Below, piece after piece: positions 1 to 8,698 of a stretch of 38,814 bases of DNA (position 1 is the first letter of the stretch; every line of letters begins with the position of its first letter). The notes under the pieces were generated by a model. That model was not told where the DNA came from. It searched no databases and saw only the letters and a list, made by a program, of their open reading frames with translations. Position numbers and translations under genes: made by a program. Source of the stretch: a bacterium. GTDB taxonomy: Bacteria; Armatimonadota; Zipacnadia; Zipacnadales; UBA11051. The stretch lies in contig JAJFUB010000137.1 of NCBI GenBank assembly GCA_021372615.1, forward strand, positions 1-38,814. Direction: 5' to 3'.

Positions 1-56
1 ACCGACCGCGACCGTCGTTCACTTGCCACTTGCCACATGGCACTCGTCACTCATCA

Positions 57-959
57 CTATCCGTACTTGGCGTTCAGGACGTCCACGGCCGCCTTGCACT
101 GCCGGGTCACGTCCCAGGCATTCGGCCAGAAGCACAGGTCAATGGTCCACCAGTTGTGCGGCATCTGGTTCTGGTTCAGCTCCGGGAGCAGCTCGTCGAA
201 GTTGAGCACGCCCTCGCCGAACGGCGCGTGGGTCGAGGTCTCCTCGTCGTGCAGCGTGCCATCCGAGTCAATCAGATGCACGTGGTTGATCTTGCCGCGC
301 AGCTTCTGTGCCAGTTCCAGGCAGCCGCCCGGCAGCGTCTCCTTCTCCCCCGGCTGCCGCGCGCCGACGGCGGCGACCATGTGGCCGTGGCAGGTGTCGA
401 ACTGTACGCCGAAGTTGTCGCTGTTGACCTCTTCGACAATGCGCAGAATGTCCGAGGGCTTGTTGAAGGCGAAGCCGGGCTCGAACTCCCAGGTCATGTA
501 GACGCCCCGGTCGCCGGCCGCCCGCGCGCAGTGCTGCCAGGCCCGGACGACGTTACCACGGGCGACCTCGGGGTCAACCTGGTCGAAGATCGTGGGGGGC
601 TGGACGGTGTCCACGCGGATGCCCTGGATGCCCAGGTCCGCACAGAAGTCCAGGTTCTTGCGGAAGGCCTCCAGGTAGTCGGAGGTGTCGTCGGTGTCAA
701 TCAGGTGCTCGCCCCACAGGTTCGCCGCCAGGCCGGAAAAGCGCAGGCCGAGGCCGGCCAGTTGCTCCTTGCACGCCGCGCGCTGGTCGGCGGTCGGCAT
801 GTCGTCGGGATTGGGATGGGGCGGGAAGCCGCCCAACTCGACGCCCTGGAAGCCCAGATCCCGCAGAGTCGTGATGACTTCACCCCACGGCACCGGATGA
901 TCGGCGTACGGCCCGATCGAGTACGCCCACGAACCGATGGAAATGTCCTTCATGCTCAT
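57..959 (-). CDS. Sugar phosphate isomerase/epimerase family TIM-barrel protein
   Basis: The 300-residue protein has the layout of the xylose isomerase-like TIM-barrel family (COG1082), which isomerises or epimerises sugars or sugar phosphates in the cytoplasm using a divalent metal. Candidate metal ligands are E158 (in WEFE), D188 and H191 (in FDTCHGH) and H228 (in HVHLID). Where this family normally carries a final metal-binding Glu there is an Asp, D274, in the segment WWTIDLCFW. No signal peptide is seen. An AGGAGG lies 3 nt from the ATG at 959 and 9 nt from a second in-frame ATG at 953, so 953 may be the real start. The gene is divergent from the large secreted protein that begins at 1111. 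The substrate cannot be told from sequence. Confidence 0.9.
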   Translation of the reverse strand: MSMKDISIGSWAYSIGPYADHPVPWGEVITTLRDLGFQGVELGGFPPHPNPDDMPTADQRAACKEQLAGLGLRFSGLAANLWGEHLIDTDDTSDYLEAFRKNLDFCADLGIQGIRVDTVQPPTIFDQVDPEVARGNVVRAWQHCARAAGDRGVYMTWEFEPGFAFNKPSDILRIVEEVNSDNFGVQFDTCHGHMVAAVGARQPGEKETLPGGCLELAQKLRGKINHVHLIDSDGTLHDEETSTHAPFGEGVLNFDELLPELNQNQMPHNWWTIDLCFWPNAWDVTRQCKAAVDVLNAKYG

Positions 960-1110
960 GCGCCTCCTCGGTGACTGACAGAACCATTCGTCTCATTCCG
1001 CATCGCCGGCCCCTTCCCCTTCCCGTCTGCAGCGCCGCGCGCGGAGGGTTCCGCGCCGCAGCCACCGAACAATGGGGTGGCATCCCCATGCCGCAGACCG
1101 AGAGAGAGTG

Positions 1111-4100
1111 ATGACCGTGCGCACCCCGTGGCTCCCTGTCGTGGCCGTGATCCTGTGCTGTGTCGCCGCCTCCGCCGCCCTGGCCGAGCACCAGAGCTTC
1201 CCGCTCGAGACCCTGCAGACAGCCGCCTGTCGCGTCTCGGGCGGCAAGGTCGTGCTGGGCGAGTGGTTCGACATGGGCGCGGGGCCGGGCCTGGCCATGG
1301 AGGCCGAGGCGGCGGTGGACCTGGTGGCCGACCCGGCGGACGGCCTGGCCGACGCGGAGTGCTCGGGCGGGCGCTGCGTGGTCAGAGTGGATCGCGCGCT
1401 TTTCCCGATCAACGTCACGCGGGCCGGGCGCTACCGGCGCTGGATACGGGGGTTCTTCCCCAAGGGCGGCGGCTGGGTGCACAGCGAGTCCCTGGACTAC
1501 GGCTCTCCGCAGTGGCACACCGATTGCGACGGCGACACAGCCGGGCGGTGGGTGTGGGTGGCGGGGCCGGTGTACGACCTGTCGGCCGGGGTGCACCTGC
1601 TGTGGCTGCACAACTGGCACGGCGGCGCGAAGCTGGACAAGGTGGTGCTGCTGCCCGAGGGCGCAGCCGCGCCCGAAGGCGTGGGACCGGCGGTGACGCC
1701 GCGTGCCCCCGCGCGCGCGGGCTGGGTGCTGACGCCCCAACTGGCGACCCCCGGGTTGACCGGCAAGCCCCAGGCGCAGTGGCCGGTCGAGACCGGTGGG
1801 GGCCAGGCCGGCTTCGCGATCTCGCTCGACAGCGGCAAGAACTGGCAGCCCCTCGGCAGTGCTGTCGCGGCGCCGGGCGCCGCGGCCCTCGTGCTCCGAG
1901 CGGCCCTGTCGGCGGGGGCCGCCGGCGCCGGCCCGGCCCTGGGTGCCCCGAGTGTGGACTACACGATTGACGCCCGGGCCTTCATCGCCCTGGAGAACGC
2001 CGACGTGCGCGCGCTGTTCCTGCGCACGACCGGCGGCCTGGTGGACCTGCTGAACAAGCGGACCGGCGTGCACTGCCTTAGTGGCGGCTCGGCCGCACCG
2101 CCCTTCGAGCTACGGCAGTTGCCGGCCGGCGAGAAGAAGCCGGTGGCGCTCGTGCCCGAGCAGTTGCACCTGGTGTCGCTGCAGAACACACCCACCAGCC
2201 TGACAGCGCGCTATGTCGTGGCGGAGCGGGCGCGGGCGGAGCTGCGGGTGGCGCTCAGCGGGGCGGAGCTGACCTGGACGCTGGAGGTGGACAATTCATC
2301 CGACCTGGATATCGTCGAGGTCGCCTGCCCGCATGTCCGGGGCGTGCAACTGGGGCCGGTGTCTACCGATGATCTGCTGATTACGCCCAACTGGCAGGGC
2401 GGCGTCGAGACATCCGATCCCGTCCACGCCAACGGCGGCAGCGTCCGCTACCCCTGCGGCGGCGGCGCGGCGTGGCTCGACCTGTACGAGCGCACCCCCG
2501 CCCAGGGGCTGTACCTGTCGGCCCACGACCCGAGCCTGATGGGCTGCGTGCTGGACGCCCGGTCGGAGGCCGACACGGGCACGCTGACCTTCAGCGTCAC
2601 GAAATGGGCGCATGTCAGGCCGGGGAAGCGCTGGACGACCCCGCCGGCGGTCATCGGCGTCCACACGGGCGACTGGCACGTCGCGGCCGATGCCTACCGG
2701 ACCTGGGCCCAGACGTGGCTGCACCGGCCCACGCCGCCCGAATGGGTGCGTGAAGCGGACGGCTGGTATGGGCTCGTGGTCAGCGCCGACAGCAGCCGTG
2801 TGCCCTTCCGTGACATGCCGCAGGCCCTCAAGCGGGCCCGCGACCTGGGCACGAACTACATCCAGGTCTGGGGGCAGATGACCGGCGGGTCGAACTGCGA
2901 CTCGCTGCCGTACCCGAATCCCGTGCTGGGCAGCCTGGACGAGTTCAGGGCCGCCATCGCCGAAGTGCAGCGTTGGGGCGGGCACATCACGTTCTATGTC
3001 TCCAGCCAGTTCTGGAAGGTCAAGGCGCGCGACGGGGACAGTGTGGGCTCGACGCCGCGCAGCATGATACCGGCCTCGGTCCCGATCTGGAACTGGGACG
3101 AATGGCGCGCCTACGCCACCCGCGGCTATGGCGGGGAGTTCTCGGGCGACACGAAGCTGACGGAGGCCGAGCAGCAGCGCTACGAGACGCCGTGGGCGCG
3201 CACCATCCTGTGCCCGTACACCGACGCCTGGGCCAACCAGCACCTGCTGGGCTGGACCGTGAAGCAGTATGGCGCCAACTATGGGGCCAGCGGCATCTAC
3301 CTGGACGAGACATGCGCGGCGGGCGAGCGCATGTGCGTTGCGGCCAACCATGGGCACGAGCACCACGGCATCTGGGGCGCCTCGTTGACCCGCGACATGC
3401 AGCGCATGGTCACCGAGGGCCGCAAGCGCGACCCAAACTGGATGTTCGCCATGGAGGGCTGCGGCGACGCGGTCGGGCAGTGGGCCGACGTGAACCTGAT
3501 CTCGCCGGCTTCGGCCAAGAAGAAGGGCCAGTGGGGCGCCAATCGCCGCTTTGCCCCGGAGGTCTTCCACTACACCTTCCCCGACTACCTCCTCTACGAT
3601 GGCATCGCCAACGGCACCTACGGCATCTCAGCCGAGGAGACGTTCCTCAATGTTCACCTGCACGGCAACCGCTACGACGCCTTCTCGGTCGAGCCGGCCA
3701 AGCCCCTGGTGGCGCTGCGCCAGAAGGTCAAGCAGGTGCTGTATCGCGCCCGCTTCATGGACAATGTGGGCCTGACGGTCAGCGACCCGGCCGTACAGGC
3801 GAAGCTCAACACCCTCAAGGATGCGCGCAACGATGTCCGCCTCGTCAACCTCGTGAACGTGCCGGGGCAGGACGGGGTAACCGTGACCGTCCGTGACGTG
3901 CCCGCCGGCGAGGTTCGGGGGTACTACTTCGATGTCGAGGGCCGGGAAGGGCCGGTCAAGGTGCAGACCGGCGCCGACGGGGTAAGCTTCACTGCGCCGT
4001 TGGGCAAAGCCAGCAGCGTACTGCTGGCGGGGCGCTGCGAGCCGCTGGTCCGGCCGGCCGTGGCGTCGGTCGTGGCGGGCGAGAGCGGCCAGATTGCCGT

Positions 4101-5040
4101 GACGCTCACCAACCCCGGCGCACGGCCGATCACGGGGAAGCTCAGCCTCCAGGAGGCCCTGCCGGACCTCAACGCCGCGCCGGTCACCGTCACGGTCCCG
4201 GCGGGCAGCTCAGTCGCTGCTGCCGTTCCTCTGCGCACCGCCGCCAGGGCCGAGCGCCGCTGTCGGTCCGGCCACGTGCTCTTCACCGCCCCGAACACGA
4301 GCGTGCGGCGGCCTGTAGACGTGCTGGTGACCAGTCCCTTCGAGGTGTCGGCAGGCTTGCGGGGGGCGCGGCTGACGCTGACACTGCGCAACCTGGGGCG
4401 CACCGCACGCGAAGGCACCGTGACGGTCACCGGCGGCCCGTTGGCGGCGCTGCAGCAGGCGTTCAGCCTCGCGCCCGAGCGGGAGGCGGCGCTGACCTTC
4501 GAGGCCCCGGCGCTGGCGGAGCTGCGGCAGGTCACGCCCTGCCAGGCGGCGATCAGCTCCGAGGGAACCACCGACACGCAGAGCTTCTCCCTGCGTCCAC
4601 TGGTGCTCAACGGGGGGTTCGAGGAGCCCGGGGCCGAGGGCCGGCCGGGCGGCTGGGGTTGCCAACACGGGGAGATGGTGAGCACCGACGGCGAGGCGGC
4701 CGAAGGGCAGCGCTGCCTGAAGCTGCAGGGCAAGCCCGGCCTGTTCGTCGAGGCCGACCAGGTGATCCCAGTCCAGACCGGCCAGAGCTACACGATGCGC
4801 TGCCGCATGAAGCGCACCCCTGGCCGGGCGGGGTCGCTGGGCCCGGCGGTGGTGCTCTTCCTGAAGCGGGGGCCGGAACGCTACGTGCGCCTGCCGAAGG
4901 TGTCGAAGCTGCCGGACGACCAGTGGAACGACTACGCCGCCGACTTCACCGTCGGCGAGGACGTGGCCCGCGTTGCCATCTACCTGTACAACGTGGATAG
5001 CGAGGCGACCGTCTGGTACGACGCGGTGACCGTGGAATAG
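1111..5040 (+). CDS. Secreted DUF6259-like glycosidase-fold protein with C-terminal carbohydrate-binding module
   Basis: The 1309-residue protein starts with a Sec signal peptide (basic start, hydrophobic core, ASAALAEH). The ATG at 1111 is preferred over an upstream ATG at 1072 because it follows GAGAGAG and places the signal peptide at the N terminus. Residues ~35-190 resemble a beta-sandwich sugar-binding module. Residues ~290-540 form a beta-rich domain of the kind that precedes glycosidase barrels. Residues ~550-900 look like a TIM barrel of the DUF6259 type, with acidic candidates D732/E733 (YLDET) and E782 (AMEGCGD) on successive strands. Beta-sandwich segments follow, and residues ~1165-1309 resemble a CBM4/9-type module beginning with NGGFEEPG. 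It probably acts outside the cytoplasm on a polysaccharide or glycoside. Family assignment is by eye and no substrate is assigned. Confidence 0.88.
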   Translation: MTVRTPWLPVVAVILCCVAASAALAEHQSFPLETLQTAACRVSGGKVVLGEWFDMGAGPGLAMEAEAAVDLVADPADGLADAECSGGRCVVRVDRALFPINVTRAGRYRRWIRGFFPKGGGWVHSESLDYGSPQWHTDCDGDTAGRWVWVAGPVYDLSAGVHLLWLHNWHGGAKLDKVVLLPEGAAAPEGVGPAVTPRAPARAGWVLTPQLATPGLTGKPQAQWPVETGGGQAGFAISLDSGKNWQPLGSAVAAPGAAALVLRAALSAGAAGAGPALGAPSVDYTIDARAFIALENADVRALFLRTTGGLVDLLNKRTGVHCLSGGSAAPPFELRQLPAGEKKPVALVPEQLHLVSLQNTPTSLTARYVVAERARAELRVALSGAELTWTLEVDNSSDLDIVEVACPHVRGVQLGPVSTDDLLITPNWQGGVETSDPVHANGGSVRYPCGGGAAWLDLYERTPAQGLYLSAHDPSLMGCVLDARSEADTGTLTFSVTKWAHVRPGKRWTTPPAVIGVHTGDWHVAADAYRTWAQTWLHRPTPPEWVREADGWYGLVVSADSSRVPFRDMPQALKRARDLGTNYIQVWGQMTGGSNCDSLPYPNPVLGSLDEFRAAIAEVQRWGGHITFYVSSQFWKVKARDGDSVGSTPRSMIPASVPIWNWDEWRAYATRGYGGEFSGDTKLTEAEQQRYETPWARTILCPYTDAWANQHLLGWTVKQYGANYGASGIYLDETCAAGERMCVAANHGHEHHGIWGASLTRDMQRMVTEGRKRDPNWMFAMEGCGDAVGQWADVNLISPASAKKKGQWGANRRFAPEVFHYTFPDYLLYDGIANGTYGISAEETFLNVHLHGNRYDAFSVEPAKPLVALRQKVKQVLYRARFMDNVGLTVSDPAVQAKLNTLKDARNDVRLVNLVNVPGQDGVTVTVRDVPAGEVRGYYFDVEGREGPVKVQTGADGVSFTAPLGKASSVLLAGRCEPLVRPAVASVVAGESGQIAVTLTNPGARPITGKLSLQEALPDLNAAPVTVTVPAGSSVAAAVPLRTAARAERRCRSGHVLFTAPNTSVRRPVDVLVTSPFEVSAGLRGARLTLTLRNLGRTAREGTVTVTGGPLAALQQAFSLAPEREAALTFEAPALAELRQVTPCQAAISSEGTTDTQSFSLRPLVLNGGFEEPGAEGRPGGWGCQHGEMVSTDGEAAEGQRCLKLQGKPGLFVEADQVIPVQTGQSYTMRCRMKRTPGRAGSLGPAVVLFLKRGPERYVRLPKVSKLPDDQWNDYAADFTVGEDVARVAIYLYNVDSEATVWYDAVTVE

Positions 5041-5115
5041 GGGAGGCGTAGCCCGGGGTACCTGACCGTGGGGCCCGGCGCACACGACGCGCCACCCACG
5101 GCCTGTGCTCGCCCG

Positions 5116-5141
5116 TAGCGCGGGTGGCCTCGCCCGCGCTA
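5116..5141. repeat. REP-like hairpin overlapping a stop codon
   Basis: A perfect 9-bp stem (TAGCGCGGG at 5116-5124, CCCGCGCTA at 5133-5141) encloses the loop TGGCCTCG. The core GCGGG-GGCCTC-CCCGC is shared with the paired element at 37397-37451. It lies between two convergent genes, and its right arm contains the stop codon of the minus-strand UroD gene (5139-5141). It could also act as a terminator, although no T-run follows. Confidence 0.7.
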
Positions 5142-6053
5142 TCCATACCGGTGGGCGCGGACGGCGTCGTGGAAGGCCACGATGGCCTCCCAGGAGACCT
5201 CGTCGGTGAGGGTGTGGCAGGGGGCGGCGAGGTAGCCTCCGCCGGGGGCCATGACGGCCAGCGTGTCGCGCACGCCGGCGATGACCTGCTCGGGTGTCGT
5301 GCGCGCCAGGACGCTCTGCGCCCCCACCCCGCCCCAGAAGGCCAGGTCGCGCCCGTACTCGCACTTGAGGAACGGCAGGTCCATCGCCTCGGCCTGCACC
5401 GCCTCCAGCACGTCCACCCCGATCTCAATCAGGTCCGGGATCAGCGGCGTCACGTGCCCGCAGCAGTGGAAGGCGATCTTGACGGGCGCGAGGGCCCGGA
5501 CATGGGCGACGATGCGCTCGTGGCGCGGGCGGTACCACTGGCGATACTGCGCCGGGCTCATCACGAGCGAGCGCTGGGTGCCCAGGTCGTCACCGATCCA
5601 CACGATATCCACTCCCGCCGCCGCGTACGCGCCGTACAGCGCGCACTTCCACTCCGTGATCTCATCCAGGAGCGACGCGAAGCCGCGCGGGTCCTCGTAG
5701 GGGGCGATGAGCGTCTCGGCGTCGCCGATCCAGTGCTTGGCCTGCTCGAAGACGCCGCAGAAGTAGCCGCCGGCTACGGCCAACCCGCGCTCGTGCAGGC
5801 GCGTGGCCGCTGCTCTCGTGGCGCCGAGCGCTTCGGGGGTGGGGAGGGGAGTGCGGTCGCCGGGCTCGCCGGAGGCCTCCGGCAGGGCCAGCGATACGTA
5901 GCGCACATCGTGGCCGAAGTAGTCGGCGAACTCGACCGGGCCCGCCTCGGCCTGCAGCCGCGCCATTGCCTCGGGGGAGGGCCGCAGGTTGTACGGCACG
6001 CGGTCGGCTTCCTCGTGGCGCAGGGCTGTCAGCACGCGCTCGCGTGGCGTCAT
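5139..6053 (-). CDS. Uroporphyrinogen decarboxylase family protein, methyltransferase-like (zinc motif present)
   Basis: The 304-residue TIM-barrel protein begins with the typical UroD-family start MTPRERVLTALRHEEADRVP. It carries H196-C197-C198-G (FHCCGH) and C279 (APCH). These match the His-x-Cys and distal Cys zinc ligands of MtaA/CmuA-type corrinoid methyltransferases rather than true porphyrinogen decarboxylases. The expected role is methyl transfer between a substrate or corrinoid and a thiol, but no corrinoid protein or activator is encoded nearby, so this is inferred from family only. ATG 6053 is chosen because AGGAG sits 5 nt upstream; a GTG at 6059 overlaps that site. It lies 2 nt after the small basic ORF. 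The stop codon falls inside a palindromic repeat. Confidence 0.88.
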   Translation of the reverse strand: MTPRERVLTALRHEEADRVPYNLRPSPEAMARLQAEAGPVEFADYFGHDVRYVSLALPEASGEPGDRTPLPTPEALGATRAAATRLHERGLAVAGGYFCGVFEQAKHWIGDAETLIAPYEDPRGFASLLDEITEWKCALYGAYAAAGVDIVWIGDDLGTQRSLVMSPAQYRQWYRPRHERIVAHVRALAPVKIAFHCCGHVTPLIPDLIEIGVDVLEAVQAEAMDLPFLKCEYGRDLAFWGGVGAQSVLARTTPEQVIAGVRDTLAVMAPGGGYLAAPCHTLTDEVSWEAIVAFHDAVRAHRYG

Positions 6054-6055
6054 GG

Positions 6056-6241
6056 TCACTCCTGGTCCATGTCACCGCGACGCTGCGTCAGGCGCTGGCG
6101 GCGCCGCTCCCGACGGCGCTGCTCGCGCTTCGAGCCGCCGAAGGGTCCGCCCTTGATGCCGCCGTCGGTGATGTGGCGGTAATGGATGGGGTTGCGCCCC
6201 AGGACCGGCTTGCGGCCCTGCTTCCGTCTGCCCGTACGCAT
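6056..6241 (-). CDS. Small highly basic hypothetical protein
   Basis: This is a putative 61-residue protein beginning MRTGRRKQGRKPVLG, with an Arg-rich tail (KREQRRRERRRQR) and a Gly-rich middle (GGIKGGPFGG). I do not recognise a family. In its favour, the stop codon lies 2 nt before the UroD ATG and the AGGAG that serves UroD lies within its last codons, suggesting translational coupling. It also fills the space between UroD and the divergent nikR-like gene. Against it, the composition could arise by chance in GC-rich DNA and the ribosome site (GGGAC) is weak. An in-frame GTG at 6256 is an alternative start. If real, it may bind nucleic acid, judged only from charge. Confidence 0.45.
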   Translation of the reverse strand: MRTGRRKQGRKPVLGRNPIHYRHITDGGIKGGPFGGSKREQRRRERRRQRLTQRRGDMDQE

Positions 6242-6329
6242 GACGTCCCGTCCCACTGCCCCAAGGTGCGCGCGCCGCCGACAGCGAAGCCTATGTCACT
6301 GCGACGCCCCGCACAAGGATGGCACTCAC

Positions 6330-6737
6330 ATGGCCGACACAGAGCGCTTTGGCGTGTCCATGGATGGCGACCTGCTCGCCGCCTTCGACCAGCGCATCGA
6401 GCAAGCCGGCTACCCCAACCGCTCCGAGGCGATCCGCGACCTCGTCCGCGACTACCTGGTCGAGCAGCGGATACAGGCCCCCGACGCCCACGTCATCGGC
6501 ACCGTCACGATCATGTACGACCACCACTCCCGGCTGCTGGGCGAGCGCCTGACCGACCTGCAGCATGACCACCACGACGCCATCCGCTGCACCACCCATG
6601 TCCACCTGGATGCGCACAACTGTGTCGAGGTGATCGTGCTGTCGGGGACCTCCGCGCAGGTTCGTGAGATCGCCGAGGGGCTCATCAGCACGCGTGGCGT
6701 CCAGCACGGGCGGCTGGTGATGACCGCGCCGCAGTAG
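6330..6737 (+). CDS. nikR: NikR-family ribbon-helix-helix, nickel-responsive-type transcriptional regulator
   Basis: The 135-residue protein matches NikR in length and order. An N-terminal ribbon-helix-helix DNA-binding part (ERFGVSMDGDLLAAFDQRI, then NRSEAIRDLVRDYL) is followed by an ACT-like metal-binding domain. The high-affinity nickel ligands of E. coli NikR (His76, His87, His89, Cys95) correspond to H79, H90, H92 and C98 here, in QHDHHD and THVHLDAHNC. It is therefore expected to bind Ni(II) and repress metal transport genes. ATG 6330 follows AAGGA at 10 nt. The neighbour is not a Nik or Opp nickel importer but a convergent ABC operon at 6874-9879. That makes the target set unclear, although the pair may be functionally linked. 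Confidence 0.92.
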   Translation: MADTERFGVSMDGDLLAAFDQRIEQAGYPNRSEAIRDLVRDYLVEQRIQAPDAHVIGTVTIMYDHHSRLLGERLTDLQHDHHDAIRCTTHVHLDAHNCVEVIVLSGTSAQVREIAEGLISTRGVQHGRLVMTAPQ

Positions 6738-6745
6738 CTACATGA

Positions 6746-6868
6746 GGGGTCTGTCCCCGCACGGTCGACGGAGCCGACCGCAGGGGGCTGACCCCGGCGC
6801 AGCCAGTCTCGGGCAATCGGGTCAGCCCCCTGCGGGCCGATGCGACCGGCCCTCCGGGGACAGACCCC
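6746..6868. repeat. Nested double inverted repeat between convergent genes
   Basis: Outer arms GGGGTCTGTCCCC (6746-6758) and GGGGACAGACCCC (6856-6868) are perfect reverse complements. Inside them, GCAGGGGGCTGACCC (6780-6794) and GGGTCAGCCCCCTGC (6819-6833) are also perfect. Each arm is itself a short G/C hairpin with a complementary loop in its partner (TCTGT/ACAGA, CTGA/TCAG), as in paired REP elements. It fills the gap between the stops of the NikR gene and the ABC ATPase gene and may terminate transcription both ways. Confidence 0.85.
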
Positions 6869-6873
6869 GCGCG

Positions 6874-7557
6874 CTACTCCAGGCGGCCCGCTCGCAACAA
6901 CAGGACGCGGTCGGCATACCGGTCCACGGCCGGGTCGTGCGTCACCAGCACAATGGTCTTCCCCGCGCGGTGCAAGTCGGCCAGGCAGTCCATGACCACC
7001 CCGCCGGTCTCCGTGTCCAGGTTCCCGGTTGGTTCGTCGGCCAGCAGCAGCCACGGGTCATTGATGAGCGCCCGAGCGATGGCCGTGCGCTGCCGCTCCC
7101 CGGTGCTCAGCTCCGCCGGGCAGTGATCCAGGCGGTCCTGCAGGCCGAAGCGCTCCAGTAGCTCCAGGGCGCGGACCCTCGGATCCTGCCGTCGGGCGCG
7201 CATCCCATCGCTACCAACGTGGCTGAGCAGTCTACCCGGCAGGATCACGTTCTCGAGGACCGACAGGTACGGGACGAGGTGGAACATCTGGAAGACGAAG
7301 CCGACGTTCCGGGCGCGGAAGCGCGAACGGCCCTGGCCGCCGAGAGCATAGAGGTCCTCGCCGCGCACCGTCACCGTCCCCGCCGTGGGCCGGATCATGC
7401 CGGCGATGGTCAGCAGGAGCGTGGACTTGCCGCTGCCGCTGGGGCCGCGCACGGCCACGAAATCACCTTCGGCGACCTCCAGGTCCATGCCGTCGAGGGC
7501 CCGTACCGGCCCGTGACGCCCCTGGAACGTCTTGCTCACGCCCACGAGGCGAACCAC
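6874..7557 (-). CDS. ABC transporter ATP-binding protein, LolD/MacB type
   Basis: The 227-residue nucleotide-binding subunit has all catalytic motifs: Walker A GPSGSGKST (~residues 38-46), Q-loop FVFQMF, signature LSTGERQRTAIARAL, Walker B LLLADEPTGNLD and H-loop VTHD. The short length, the ADEPTGNLD motif and the pairing with an FtsX-fold permease place it with the LolD/MacB/FtsE group, which drives mechanotransmission or export rather than import through solute-binding proteins. The start is a GTG at 7557, 1 nt after the permease TGA and preceded by GGAGGA within the permease gene, so translation is coupled. It is the last gene of the operon and ends at the nested inverted repeat. Confidence 0.96.
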   Translation of the reverse strand: MVRLVGVSKTFQGRHGPVRALDGMDLEVAEGDFVAVRGPSGSGKSTLLLTIAGMIRPTAGTVTVRGEDLYALGGQGRSRFRARNVGFVFQMFHLVPYLSVLENVILPGRLLSHVGSDGMRARRQDPRVRALELLERFGLQDRLDHCPAELSTGERQRTAIARALINDPWLLLADEPTGNLDTETGGVVMDCLADLHRAGKTIVLVTHDPAVDRYADRVLLLRAGRLE

Positions 7558-7558
7558 A

Positions 7559-8698
7559 TCATTCCTCCATCAGCGTCCGGGCCGGGTCTTGCGTGACGGC
7601 CACCATGGCCGGCAGCAGACTCGCCAGCGCCGTGATCGCCACGCAGCCCAGAACTGTGCGCGGCAGCAAGTCCACGGCCGGCTTGACCTTGGCGAACGTC
7701 AGCTTGAAGATGTCCGCGCCATACGCCCCCGCCAGCCACGTCCCCACGGCAAAGCCGAGCAGTGCGCCCAGCGCGCCGATCAGCACCGCGCGCCCCAGGA
7801 ACAGCACGGCCACGTGCCCCGAGCCGAACCCGAGCGCCCGCAGCACACCGATCTCCTGCCGCCGCTCCCGCACGTTCAGCCAGGCCAGCAGCGCCACCCA
7901 CAGGGCGGCAGTGAGCACCACCGTGCCGACCACGACGCCGGCGTTCTGCTCGACCATCTGGCGTGTCTCCACGCGCGCCGTAGCGATGGTGCGCAACTCC
8001 GTGACGTACGTGTCTGGCAACACCTTGGCAATGCGCCCGCGGAGGATGGACAGCGCCCCGCCCGTGCACAGGCAGCCCAGGGCCTGGATCGTGTTGATCC
8101 GCCCCGGCCTCTTCAGAATCTTCTGCGCGTCGGCCAGGTGCGTGTAGAGCCGCACGTCTTCCTTGCTGGCGTCCTCGATCATGCAGCGCGCGACCTTCAG
8201 AGGCACGCCCTGGATCTCGATCCGCTGCCCCTCCTTGAGGCCCAGGTCATGCGCGATGGCATAGCCGACGAAGCACTCGCCGGGCCCCACGCTGTAGCCC
8301 ATGGGGTCCTTGCCGGGTGCGTCCACGGCATTCCGCTCAGGCAGGATCCCCGTGAGGACGATCTCCAGGCCGCGCCAGGCCAGCCGCTGCTGCAGCGTGG
8401 CCACATAGTGATCGGCGCCGATGCCGGGGGTCTGGGCCAGCTTCTGCACATAGGCCTCGGGCATGTCGCCCCGGACCGTGTCAGTGGACCAGTACTGGGC
8501 CAGGTCGGCCTGGCCCGGCAGGACCAGCAGGTTGAAGCCCAGATTCCGCATCAGGCGCTTGGCCTCGACATTGGCCGCGCGCCCCATGGCCGTCAGACCC
8601 ACGACGAGCGCCGCCGCGCAGGCGACAGCCAGCAGCGCCAGCATGAAGCTCAGCCAACGCAACCGCAGTTCGCGCACCATCAGGAGCCAAGGGGACAT
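7559..8698 (-). CDS. FtsX/MacB-like ABC transporter permease
   Basis: The 379-residue membrane protein has the FtsX/MacB layout. One N-terminal transmembrane helix (~residues 12-35) is followed by a large extracytoplasmic MacB-PCD-like domain (~36-250) and three C-terminal helices (~residues 265-289, 305-335 and 350-372). The cytoplasmic motif NVRERRQEIGVLRALGF is diagnostic of the family. The ATG at 8698 is chosen over upstream in-frame starts because the extension would be low-complexity Arg/Gly sequence antisense-like in character. This ATG overlaps the preceding gene's TGA as TGATG. With the ATPase it should form a type VII ABC system that moves or acts on a periplasmic substrate or protein partner. 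The likely partner is the anchored protein encoded immediately upstream. Confidence 0.92.
   Translation of the reverse strand: MSPWLLMVRELRLRWLSFMLALLAVACAAALVVGLTAMGRAANVEAKRLMRNLGFNLLVLPGQADLAQYWSTDTVRGDMPEAYVQKLAQTPGIGADHYVATLQQRLAWRGLEIVLTGILPERNAVDAPGKDPMGYSVGPGECFVGYAIAHDLGLKEGQRIEIQGVPLKVARCMIEDASKEDVRLYTHLADAQKILKRPGRINTIQALGCLCTGGALSILRGRIAKVLPDTYVTELRTIATARVETRQMVEQNAGVVVGTVVLTAALWVALLAWLNVRERRQEIGVLRALGFGSGHVAVLFLGRAVLIGALGALLGFAVGTWLAGAYGADIFKLTFAKVKPAVDLLPRTVLGCVAITALASLLPAMVAVTQDPARTLMEE

Noticed and set aside
1-56. Short repeats of CACTTGC and CACTCATCAC-like text at the window edge
   Set aside because: It is too short and too close to the edge to call an element.
5139-6053. 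Naming this gene hemE, or the 26180 gene hemE
   Set aside because: No other heme genes are nearby. The first has methyltransferase-type zinc ligands and the second lacks both these and supporting context.
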